In this document: positions 1 to 5,000 of the stretch, one piece after another | Position numbering within the stretch: position 1 is the first letter of the stretch | How the letters are laid out: each line of letters starts with the position of its first letter | Assembly (NCBI GenBank): GCA_910588045.1 | Contig: CAJUPS010000099.1 | Coordinates: forward strand, 1-5,000 | Reading direction: 5' to 3' | Source of the DNA: an uncultured Oscillospiraceae bacterium | GTDB taxonomy: Bacteria; Bacillota; Clostridia; Oscillospirales; Oscillospiraceae | DNA length: 5,000 nt | Notes under the pieces: model-generated | Databases searched by the model: none | Seen by the model: the letters and a program-made list of their open reading frames with translations, nothing else | Told to the model about the DNA's origin: nothing | Program-made: the position numbers and the translations under genes

Positions 1-3000
1 AGGCCCAGCTGGGCTCCAACGCTCCCCGTGAGCTGGTTGCTGAGATCCTCTTCCGTGCCCTGCTGACCTCCGAGGTCGACTACACCATCCTCAACGGCTA
101 CCAGCCCAACGGCAAGACTCTCGGCCAGGAGCAGTTCGGCCTGGAGGAGATCAAGGGCGTCGTTACCTCCAACCAGTGGGCCAGCCTGACCAGCAATAAG
201 GTCGAGGCCGAGGGCGTCACCAAGATGAAGGTCACCGAGGTTCCCGCTACCGGCGCTACCTCCAAGGTTGGCGACACCATCACCCTCAACTACTCCGAGG
301 ACTATCCCGACGGTCTGGATGCCGTTGGCCTGCGCCATGTGGCTTACATCGCCAAAGATGGCTCCGCCAAGAAGGTCCTGACCATGTCCACTGACGGTCT
401 GAACACCATTGCTTACAACGAGGGCAAGGGCGTCAACAGCAAGAACGTTCAGAACTGGACCTGGAAGAACATCGCCGATCTGGCTGATGAGGAGAACCTG
501 ACGACCACCGCTGACACTGAGTGGTTTGTCAACTACACCGACGAGTGGGACAAGAACGTCACCTCCAAGTATCGTATTAGCTACGCCATTGCCAAGGACA
601 GCCTGAATGACCTGCCCGGCGTGAATGACAAGGCCGCTTGGAGAGAGTACATCGCCGAGCTGGATACCCTGACCAACCACGGCACCATCCCCGCTCCCGC
701 CAGCAGCAAGTATCCTGGTCATTATCTGGCTGAGCGCAACATCAAGATCGACTTCAATCTTAACGGCACGATCGAGGCCGGTGAGACCATCGACTGCTGG
801 GTTGTCGCTATCGCTCCCCAGAATGTTATCAACCAGAACGATCTGGACATCATGCAGAACATTTTCTATACTGCTGACCGGATCGGCACCAACGGCACCG
901 TTGCTGAGTACGTCCAGAACTACGCCGTCGGCGAAGTGTACGTTGGTACTACTTCCATGACGGACTACTCCGACACCTGGAGCTGGGTTGACTTCCAGGA
1001 GGAGTATTTCACTACTAAGTACAATTCCGAGAAGATCGACAAGTGCGAGCTGGGCAATAGCCTGCGCATCGTCGATAACAACAACGACGGCAAGGCCGAG
1101 TACGTGCTGAAGATCGCCTACACCCAGGATAAGGTCGTCGGCACCTACAAGGACAACCTGCTGTGCAACAGCCTGGCGCTGTCCGAGTATCCCGAGGGCA
1201 ACCGCCGCTACAGCCCCGACGAGCTGGCCCAGGGCACTGTGGTCAACTACGCCGAGATCGACAACAAGCTGTACATCTTCGCCGCTGACATCGTGACTGA
1301 CAAGATCACCACCAAGAACTTCCAGAAGATCACTGTCACCACCGCTTCCGGCGATGAGAAGGGCCAGTCCGGCATCGTCAACGCTACCAAGCTCGATCAG
1401 GACATCATGCTGATGAATCAGAATACTGATTACAACATGTATCTGGACGAGTACGGCTACATCCGCTCCTATGAGCTGGCCCAGGGCAGCAAGTACGCCC
1501 TGCTGACCGAGATGTATCCCACCACCGACCGCAACAGCAACTACGTCCGCGACTTCCGCGCCGTGGCTGAGGTCAAGATCGGTGAGGAGGATGTCACCGA
1601 GCATCCCGTTGTTGCCAACGTCACACCCAACACTCTCTTCCGCAACGGCAACTTCTTCTTCAACAGTTATGTGTGGACTTATGGCCTGCGTAACTATACC
1701 GGTATTGGCGTGGATGCTAACGCAATCATTACTGCCAATAACAACAACGCCAACTATCTGCAGCCCGCCGTGGCCCACCTGGGTGTCACCGCTGCTGGCG
1801 AGCCCAACGTCCATACTGGCGTAACAACTAACCAGATTGCCTATAACCTCAATGCTTGGGGCCGCGCCGTTTCCGTCGTGAGCGCCACCAACACCACTGC
1901 TGCTACTGGCGGTGCCATTGGTGTGTTCAACTACGGCGCTGAGAGCACTGCTGCCAACAGCTTCAGCTTCACCAACGTTGCCACCTACACTCTGGGCGAC
2001 AACGACGCCATCACCCTGGGCACCGCTTCCAAGCTGGCCACCAGCGCTGTGGATGGCCGCCAGATTTATCGTCTGGGCTCCACCCTCAACGGTGTTGCCG
2101 CTTATACCCACGGCACCGAGGCCGAGCTGAAGGCCGAATACCTGAAGGCCAATCCCGGCAAGGTTTCCACTGACGCCGACGCTTGGTTCACCGCCAACCG
2201 CGCCATCAAGGATGGTCAGCACATCTATCCCGTCTATGCCACGGATTACGTCCATCTGGATCTGACCAAGGCTGACGATGGCAAGGTTCTGGGCGCCAAC
2301 GACCTCGTTGTGAAGCCCGGCATCCGCCACTTCCACATCGATGACAATTACGGCAAGAACTACAACACCAATAGCAACGTCTACGTTGACGCTACTGTTG
2401 ATACCGAGTTCTACATTGTCCTGCCCGGCACCGCCAAGAGCATCCTGTACAGGGTCGGCTACGCTGATCTGCCCCAGATCAAGGTCAGCGAGATCCGCGC
2501 CGCTTACGCTGTGGCCCACAACACCAAGGCCCAGAGCAACGGCCAGGATTACTGGGTTGCCGACGTGGTGGTCATCGAGACCAACCTGCTCGACTACAAC
2601 TACGACAGCATTGCCCTGTCCTACTACAATCCCTATGAGACCACCGGCTACATCCGCTATGCCGACACTCTGAACAACGAGTGGTACGCCAAGCAGGCCG
2701 GTACGGACTACTTCGCCAAGATGGGCGTCATTCCCAAGGCTGGCTTCGACACTCTGACCTGGGGTAATACCACCTGGGGCGATGACAACCTGGGCTTCTA
2801 CAAGCTGTATCAGACCGATTGGGCCGAGCCCAACACCCTGACCGTCGGTAAGGGCGAGAAGATCACCGACAACTTCAACACCTACGGCATCTATGCTGGC
2901 CGGGCCCGCCGGATCGAGGACCTCCAGACCAGCAATTACATGGATGTCTGGACCGAGAAGACCGGCAACGTTCAGAACTACTCCGTGGACATCAACTTCG

Positions 3001-4880
3001 GCGAGGCCAACGAGGTGCCCTTCTACCGCATTGAGCAGGTGGGTCAGACCTATGTTGCCACCAAGCTGGATCTGAACAACGTTCTGCGCCGCAGCGATGC
3101 CCACAACAACGACGAGTTGATTTGGGTCTATAACATGGCCAAGAACGAGGTGGCCTTCGTGGTCGACCTGGCTTCCCGTAACAAGACGGATGACGGCTTC
3201 AACTACACCGCTCCCACTTGGCTGAGTACGCTGTACAGCGACATCCTCAAGAGCCAGGCCACTATCGCCACCAGCGGTATTCCCGTGACCATCAAGAGCG
3301 TTGGCCTGCCTACTGGCAAGAACTATGAGTACACCGAGTACGCTTCTGCTGATGAGAAGGGTATGCTGTTCCTGAATGAGGCGGCTCTGCTTGCCAAGGG
3401 TCAGACAGGCTACAGCATTACTACTATCGGTAATGCCGCCGGTGCAGATGTGACCGCTCTGAGCGTAAATGGCAACAACTCCGTTGCTCAGGCCGTTGGT
3501 GCCGATGGCTACTGGAAGATCAGCGATGGCAGCGGCGCCAATGTTGGCATCAAGAAGCTGGCTGCTGGCAAGCATTACGAGCTGGTTGTAACCTACAGCG
3601 TGGTCAATCGTAACCTCAGCTTGACCTCCCCGGGTACAATCAAGGCTACTGTGAATGGCACAGTCACTGATCCTTACACCAGCACTAATAACATCGTCAG
3701 CCACTACGGCGAGAACTTCGCGTTTGTTGTTTCCGGCCTGAACGAGACCATGAACACGTACACGCTGACTGCTGGTGGTGACAAGCTGACCGATGGCAAC
3801 GTTACGATCAACTGGAATGCCGCAGGGACTGTGGCTACCATCACTGGTACGATGCCCAACAAGGCGTATGCCCTGACACTGACCGCAACGGCCAAGAATG
3901 TGGCCCCCATCACGGTCACCACTGGCGCTGGCGTGAGCGTAAGCTTCACGACCAATGCTGCTGGTACTGGCACGCCGTTGAACTCCGTTGCCGCCAGTCA
4001 GTCGAATGCTGCCGCTGGTAACGTGTTCCCCGGCACTGCGATTGACTTCACCGTTGACTCCTCCGCTTTGGCTCCTAACACATATCTTGGCAAGGTGACT
4101 TACACCGTGCCCGGTGCGAGTGCTGTTGAGTGCACTTCCCTCGGCAATGGCCGTTATGCGGTGCCCGGTGACAAGGTTGGTCTCCTGGGTGTGCTCATCA
4201 CTGTGAACGTGGAAAGCAGTGCGAAGCAGCCTCTGACCCTCACCAACAACTCCGGTGCTCAGGGTATCGTGAATGCGGATGGTATCGAGTCTGTTCTCGC
4301 TACTGGCAGCAACACCGTCCAGATCACCAATAAGACCGGTGTTGCCACCGTGACCACCACGGTTAATGCGTACGCCGCCGTGACTTCTGGCTCCGCAAAG
4401 GTTACGACTGTTGACAACCGGACCTTCACCATCACCAACGTGACTGGTGCAGCCACAGTTACCTTTGCCCCCATTCCCGTCGCTGGACTTGCTGGCACCA
4501 CCAACCTTACTGGCGGCGCTTTTGAGGGCATGGACAAATATCTCGTCAGCGGCCTGACGGTTACTAAGGGTGAGGGCAATTCCATCAACGTTTCTGGTAC
4601 GATCCCCACTGCTAGTCAGCTGAATCTTGCCAGCCCCGGTCCCTTCAAGGGGTTCGGCAACGGCAATGGCGCTGCTGCTCTCGCTAACGCTCGCACCCAC
4701 AACGCCAGCATTCCCGCTGATACCACCCGTTTTGCGTTCTACGCTGTTGACATTTACAACACCGACGGAACACATGACGATGCGATCATGTTTGTTGCTC
4801 CCGGCACTCCCAACGGCACCGTGACAATCGGTTCTGTAACCTGGACCGTCACTTACACCGGTCTGGTCTGGGCAGACTAA
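1..4880 (+). CDS. Large modular S-layer / SLH-type cell-surface protein (5'-partial)
   Basis: The frame is open from the left edge; the first complete codon is at base 3 and the stop is TAA at 4878-4880, giving 1,625 visible residues. The first ATG in frame (225) is not the start: coding continues upstream of it, with an SLH-like helix at residues 6-21 and a linker module that the ATG would cut in two. The true start, the signal peptide and the SLH repeats should lie to the left. The protein is rich in Thr, Asn, Asp, Ala, Val and Tyr and has only four cysteines (residues 263, 348, 386 and about 1377), as usual for an exported surface protein. Its modules resemble those of Oscillospiraceae SLH-domain proteins. 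No catalytic motif is evident, so the likely role is structural: surface layer, adhesion or wall coat. There is no LPxTG motif, hydrophobic tail or C-terminal SLH repeat, so anchoring must be N-terminal. The family call is from remembered patterns. A large adhesin with an SLH anchor is the main alternative. Confidence 0.8.
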   Translation, partial: AQLGSNAPRELVAEILFRALLTSEVDYTILNGYQPNGKTLGQEQFGLEEIKGVVTSNQWASLTSNKVEAEGVTKMKVTEVPATGATSKVGDTITLNYSEDYPDGLDAVGLRHVAYIAKDGSAKKVLTMSTDGLNTIAYNEGKGVNSKNVQNWTWKNIADLADEENLTTTADTEWFVNYTDEWDKNVTSKYRISYAIAKDSLNDLPGVNDKAAWREYIAELDTLTNHGTIPAPASSKYPGHYLAERNIKIDFNLNGTIEAGETIDCWVVAIAPQNVINQNDLDIMQNIFYTADRIGTNGTVAEYVQNYAVGEVYVGTTSMTDYSDTWSWVDFQEEYFTTKYNSEKIDKCELGNSLRIVDNNNDGKAEYVLKIAYTQDKVVGTYKDNLLCNSLALSEYPEGNRRYSPDELAQGTVVNYAEIDNKLYIFAADIVTDKITTKNFQKITVTTASGDEKGQSGIVNATKLDQDIMLMNQNTDYNMYLDEYGYIRSYELAQGSKYALLTEMYPTTDRNSNYVRDFRAVAEVKIGEEDVTEHPVVANVTPNTLFRNGNFFFNSYVWTYGLRNYTGIGVDANAIITANNNNANYLQPAVAHLGVTAAGEPNVHTGVTTNQIAYNLNAWGRAVSVVSATNTTAATGGAIGVFNYGAESTAANSFSFTNVATYTLGDNDAITLGTASKLATSAVDGRQIYRLGSTLNGVAAYTHGTEAELKAEYLKANPGKVSTDADAWFTANRAIKDGQHIYPVYATDYVHLDLTKADDGKVLGANDLVVKPGIRHFHIDDNYGKNYNTNSNVYVDATVDTEFYIVLPGTAKSILYRVGYADLPQIKVSEIRAAYAVAHNTKAQSNGQDYWVADVVVIETNLLDYNYDSIALSYYNPYETTGYIRYADTLNNEWYAKQAGTDYFAKMGVIPKAGFDTLTWGNTTWGDDNLGFYKLYQTDWAEPNTLTVGKGEKITDNFNTYGIYAGRARRIEDLQTSNYMDVWTEKTGNVQNYSVDINFGEANEVPFYRIEQVGQTYVATKLDLNNVLRRSDAHNNDELIWVYNMAKNEVAFVVDLASRNKTDDGFNYTAPTWLSTLYSDILKSQATIATSGIPVTIKSVGLPTGKNYEYTEYASADEKGMLFLNEAALLAKGQTGYSITTIGNAAGADVTALSVNGNNSVAQAVGADGYWKISDGSGANVGIKKLAAGKHYELVVTYSVVNRNLSLTSPGTIKATVNGTVTDPYTSTNNIVSHYGENFAFVVSGLNETMNTYTLTAGGDKLTDGNVTINWNAAGTVATITGTMPNKAYALTLTATAKNVAPITVTTGAGVSVSFTTNAAGTGTPLNSVAASQSNAAAGNVFPGTAIDFTVDSSALAPNTYLGKVTYTVPGASAVECTSLGNGRYAVPGDKVGLLGVLITVNVESSAKQPLTLTNNSGAQGIVNADGIESVLATGSNTVQITNKTGVATVTTTVNAYAAVTSGSAKVTTVDNRTFTITNVTGAATVTFAPIPVAGLAGTTNLTGGAFEGMDKYLVSGLTVTKGEGNSINVSGTIPTASQLNLASPGPFKGFGNGNGAAALANARTHNASIPADTTRFAFYAVDIYNTDGTHDDAIMFVAPGTPNGTVTIGSVTWTVTYTGLVWAD
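18..65 (+). other. End of a probable SLH repeat (residues 6-21)
   Basis: Residues 6-21 read N-A-P-R-E-L-V-A-E-I-L-F-R-A-L-L. This matches the closing helix of S-layer homology repeats, where the usual pattern is T-R-[EA]-[EQ]-x-A-x-[IL]-[IL]-[YF]-[NR]-A-L. Here proline replaces the usual threonine before the arginine. SLH repeats bind pyruvylated secondary cell-wall polymers and tether proteins to the Gram-positive wall. Only the last helix of the repeat is in view, so the assignment is an inference from a short stretch plus the character of the modules that follow. Confidence 0.5.
114..386 (+). other. First post-SLH linker module with 'GVVTSNQ' motif (residues 38-128)
   Basis: The module begins with T-L-G-Q-E-Q-F-G-L, continues through G-L-E-E-I-K-G-V-V-T-S-N-Q-W-A-S-L (residues 46-62), and ends in a strand with V-A-Y-I and K-K-V-L. 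In remembered Oscillospiraceae SLH proteins a segment of the type 'TLGxxxFGLxxxxGVVxANEYADL' directly follows the SLH repeats, then a short charged stretch and a 'YAYI' strand. This one follows the same order. It is probably a small beta domain linking the wall-binding part to the rest of the protein. It is the best evidence that the frame extends upstream of the ATG at 225. Confidence 0.5.
750..785 (+). other. EF-hand-type calcium loop (residues 250-261)
   Basis: The twelve residues D-F-N-L-N-G-T-I-E-A-G-E fit the canonical EF-hand or dockerin calcium loop. They have Asp at position 1, Asn at 3, Asn at 5, Gly at 6, Ile at 8 and Glu at 12. All the usual side-chain ligand positions are filled. 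I see no clear pair of helices, nor a second loop nearby, so this may be an isolated loop between strands rather than a full EF-hand. Calcium dependence is common among S-layer proteins, which makes real binding plausible but unproven. Confidence 0.45.
945..1605 (+). other. Beta-rich surface module with Asn/Asp loop and 'YGYI' strand (residues 315-535)
   Basis: This is the most recognisable module. In order it has a lead-in with S-W-V-D-F, then L-R-I-V-D-N-N-N-D-G-K-A-E-Y-V-L (loop at residues 358-369), then K-V-V-G. A 'G-T-V-V-N-Y-A-E-I' strand and an I-V-T-D-K-I-T-T-K stretch follow. It closes with Y-L-D-E-Y-G-Y-I-R-S-Y-E (residues 480-491) and a Y-A-L-L strand. Remembered SLH proteins of gut Clostridia show the same order: a 'D-x-D-x-D-G-K-x-[DE]-Y' loop, a 'GDxVxV' strand, a 'TGKVTATK'-like strand and a 'DxYGYV' strand. 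It is probably a compact all-beta surface domain with a metal-binding or structural loop. No enzymatic function is suggested. Confidence 0.5.
1606..2375 (+). other. Unassigned Asn-rich central region (residues 536-791)
   Basis: I do not recognise a family in these roughly 256 residues. The first part is rich in Asn, Ala, Thr and Tyr and includes A-N-N-N-N-A-N-Y at about residues 578-585. Strand-like stretches alternate with polar turns, which suggests a beta-helix or beta-sandwich. A charged, helix-prone piece follows (E-A-E-L-K-A-E-Y-L-K-A-N-P-G-K at about residues 707-721) and leads into A-W-F-T-A-N-R. The last part, D-L-V-V-K-P-G-I-R-H-F-H-I-D-D-N-Y, carries a His pair and acidic residues. 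A passenger domain that varies between relatives is a fair guess, but the sequence alone does not show a function. Confidence 0.3.
2376..2585 (+). other. Beta module 'V-D-x-x-T-E-F-Y-I-V' (residues 792-861)
   Basis: The segment opens with N-V-Y-V-D-A-T-V-D-T-E-F-Y-I-V, passes through Y-R-V-G-Y-A-D-L-P-Q-I, and ends with D-Y-W-V-A-D-V-V-V-I-E. Gut-Clostridia SLH proteins, as I remember them, repeatedly use a module of the form 'Ixx-x-T-x-F-x-V ... Y-x-G-Y-x-x-x-P-x-I ... Y-V-x-x-x-G-x-A-x-V-V-F-I'. The order and spacing agree here. It is probably an all-beta structural domain, with Tyr-rich sequence (S-Y-Y-N-P-Y) immediately after it. Confidence 0.4.
2841..3173 (+). other. Beta module related to the preceding one (residues 947-1057)
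   Basis: This segment runs from T-V-G-K-G-E-K-I through Y-G-I-Y-A-G-R-A-R-R-I-E-D-L, V-P-F-Y-R-I-E-Q-V and L-I-W-V-Y-N, and ends in N-E-V-A-F-V-V-D-L. It has the same general plan as the module at residues 792-861: a polar lead-in, a central strand pair and a closing hydrophobic strand with Val-Ala and Val-Val. It may be a diverged further copy. The cluster R-A-R-R is the most basic patch in this part of the protein. The function is unknown. Confidence 0.3.
3285..3614 (+). repeat. Degenerate tandem module 0 (residues 1095-1204)
   Basis: This is a tentative first member of the C-terminal tandem series. It opens with V-T-I-K-S-V-G and carries V-T-A-L-S-V-N-G in the middle. It ends with G-Y-W-K-I and, further on, A-G-K-H-Y-E-L-V-V-T-Y-S-V-V-N. 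The ending corresponds to 'Y-A-L-T-L-T-A-T-A-K-N' in the next unit. Its left border is approximate, because its first half aligns poorly with the other units. Confidence 0.3.
3615..3908 (+). repeat. Degenerate tandem module 1 (residues 1205-1302)
   Basis: This is a unit of 98 residues. It opens with L-S-L-T-S-P-G, has a central strand G-E-N-F-A-F-V-V-S-G-L, then N-T-Y-T-L-T. It closes with A-T-I-T-G-T-M-P-N-K-A-Y-A-L-T-L-T-A-T-A. The layout resembles an Ig-like or fibronectin-like beta sandwich of the kind stacked as spacers in bacterial surface proteins. The unit borders were set by aligning the 'L-[ST]-[LV]-T' openings of successive units. Confidence 0.45.
3909..4232 (+). repeat. Degenerate tandem module 2 (residues 1303-1410)
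   Basis: This is a unit of 108 residues. It opens with I-T-V-T-T-G-A-G and has a central strand G-T-A-I-D-F-T-V, then N-T-Y-L-G-K-V-T-Y-T-V. It closes with G-R-Y-A-V-P-G and V-L-I-T-V-N-V-E-S. The order of landmarks matches module 1. It contains the only cysteine in the C-terminal half (V-E-C-T). It is probably a spacer-like beta domain. Confidence 0.45.
4233..4499 (+). repeat. Degenerate tandem module 3 (residues 1411-1499)
   Basis: This is a shorter unit of about 89 residues. It opens with L-T-L-T-N-N-S-G, passes through V-T-T-T-V-N-A-Y, and closes with R-T-F-T-I-T-N-V-T-G-A-A-T-V-T-F. The closing landmark is the usual 'x-F-T-I-x-N-V-T-G-x-V-T-V' form seen in Gram-positive surface beta repeats and matches the closings of modules 1 and 2. 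The stretch is exceptionally rich in Thr and Val. Confidence 0.4.
4500..4877 (+). other. C-terminal domain without anchor (residues 1500-1625)
   Basis: The last 126 residues break from the tandem pattern. They include L-V-S-G-L-T-V-T, a Gly/Asn/Ala-rich loop (F-G-N-G-N-G-A-A-A at about residues 1551-1559), a strand R-F-A-F-Y-A-V-D-I-Y, an acidic turn D-G-T-H-D-D, and M-F-V-A-P. The final strands are V-T-I-G-S-V-T-W-T-V-T-Y-T-G-L-V-W. No LPxTG, charged tail or transmembrane helix is present. It is probably a capping or assembly domain of the surface protein; I do not recognise a named family. Confidence 0.4.
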
Positions 4881-4911
4881 GCCTTTGCAGCAAATCGTGT
4901 TTTGACCTAGC

Positions 4912-4948
4912 AAATACCCCCAAGGGCTTCGGCCCTTGGGGGGTGTTT
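4912..4948 (+). terminator. Intrinsic terminator of the surface-protein gene, cUUCGg loop
   Basis: A perfect 11-bp stem (4917-4927 with 4932-4942) closes on the loop TTCG, flanked by C and G, which is the extra-stable cUUCGg tetraloop. With one bulged G at 4943 and one G-T wobble, the stem extends through 4912-4916 and 4944-4948. It begins 31 bases after the stop codon. The downstream T-tract is short and broken (TGTTT), so termination may rely on the strong stem. The upstream A-rich bases give only a weak T-tract on the other strand. Confidence 0.8.
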
Positions 4949-4965
4949 CGATCAAAACAAAAAAC

Positions 4966-5000
4966 ACCCGGCAGGCTTGACAAATCAAGCTCTGCCGGGT
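4966..5000 (-). terminator. Second hairpin, probable terminator for a convergent gene
   Basis: A 9-bp stem (4966-4974 with 4992-5000) continues after one bulged T at 4991 into a 6-bp stem (4975-4980 with 4985-4990), with loop CAAA. On the minus strand the stem is followed directly by a T-rich run (six T, G, four T; complement of 4954-4964), a good U-tract. It therefore looks like the terminator of a minus-strand gene lying beyond the right edge. A U-tract on the + strand would fall outside the window, so a bidirectional role cannot be excluded. Confidence 0.7.

Noticed and set aside
225..227. ATG at 225 as the real start codon
   Set aside because: The frame is open to the left edge, the upstream residues fit SLH and linker patterns, and no convincing ribosome binding site stands apart from the coding sequence.
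98..289. Open minus-strand frame of about 63 codons at the left end
   Set aside because: It lies wholly opposite the strongly supported + strand frame, has no recognisable protein features and reflects the C-ending codon bias of the real gene.
1582..3075. Several + strand open frames out of phase with the main gene (1582-1824, 1912-2130, 2341-2673, 2893-3075)
   Set aside because: The products are low-complexity Pro/Thr/Ser/Ala-rich strings produced by frame-shifted reading of C-ending codons, and they overlap the main gene completely.
3704..4609. Two minus-strand open frames (3704-3973 and 4259-4609) opposite the C-terminal modules
   Set aside because: Their Val/Thr/Pro-rich products are what the antisense of Thr/Val/Gly-rich coding sequence gives. 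No ribosome binding site or family pattern is visible.
4627..4824. Short + strand open frame within the C-terminal domain
   Set aside because: It is an out-of-phase shadow of the main frame with a Pro/Leu/Thr-rich product and no independent initiation signal.
4889..4915. Seven-base direct repeat AGCAAAT at 4889-4895 and 4909-4915 between the stop and the first hairpin
   Set aside because: It is too short and A-rich to distinguish from chance, and has no associated palindrome, attachment-site core or promoter context.
1..5000. A CRISPR array, transposon, phage element or other defined new system
   Set aside because: No regularly spaced identical repeats, inverted terminal repeats, transposase or nuclease motifs, or tRNA-like structure can be seen. 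The window is filled by one structural surface-protein gene.

Overview
The window is almost entirely one very large open reading frame on the + strand. It runs from the left edge (first complete codon at base 3) to a TAA at 4878-4880 and is followed by 120 bases holding two strong hairpins. The visible protein is 1,625 residues and its N-terminus lies outside the window. I read it as a modular, secreted cell-surface (S-layer-type) protein of a gut-type Gram-positive member of the Clostridia, most likely Oscillospiraceae/Ruminococcaceae. The reasons are the SLH-like helix at the left edge, the run of beta-rich modules typical of SLH-domain proteins in that group, the very low cysteine content, the C-ending codon preference and the moderately high GC. 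The family and taxon assignments come from remembered family patterns, not from a search.

Layout, with residue number = codon start / 3. Residues 6-21 look like the end of an SLH repeat. Residues 38-128 are the first linker module, carrying a 'GVVTSNQ' motif. Residues 129-314 are unassigned but contain a near-perfect EF-hand-type loop at 250-261. Residues 315-535 are a well-recognised surface module with an Asn/Asp-rich 'D-x-N-x-D-G-K-A-E-Y' loop and a 'YGYI' strand. Residues 536-791 form an Asn-rich central region I cannot assign. Residues 792-861 and 947-1057 are two further beta modules of the same general kind. Residues about 1095-1499 are four degenerate tandem modules of roughly 90-110 residues. 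Residues 1500-1625 are a distinct C-terminal domain. No LPxTG motif or C-terminal membrane anchor is present, so attachment presumably relies on SLH repeats upstream of the window.

The clearest oddity is a change in codon use inside the gene. GCG (Ala) appears once before base 3381 and eleven times after it, and ACG (Thr) also rises. The change falls close to the start of the tandem C-terminal modules, which suggests the gene was assembled from pieces of different history.

After the stop codon, a hairpin with a cUUCGg tetraloop is the likely terminator of the gene. A second hairpin at the right edge has its T-tract on the minus strand, implying a convergent gene just beyond the window. I see no RNA genes, CRISPR array, mobile element or promoter, and no convincing previously undescribed system.
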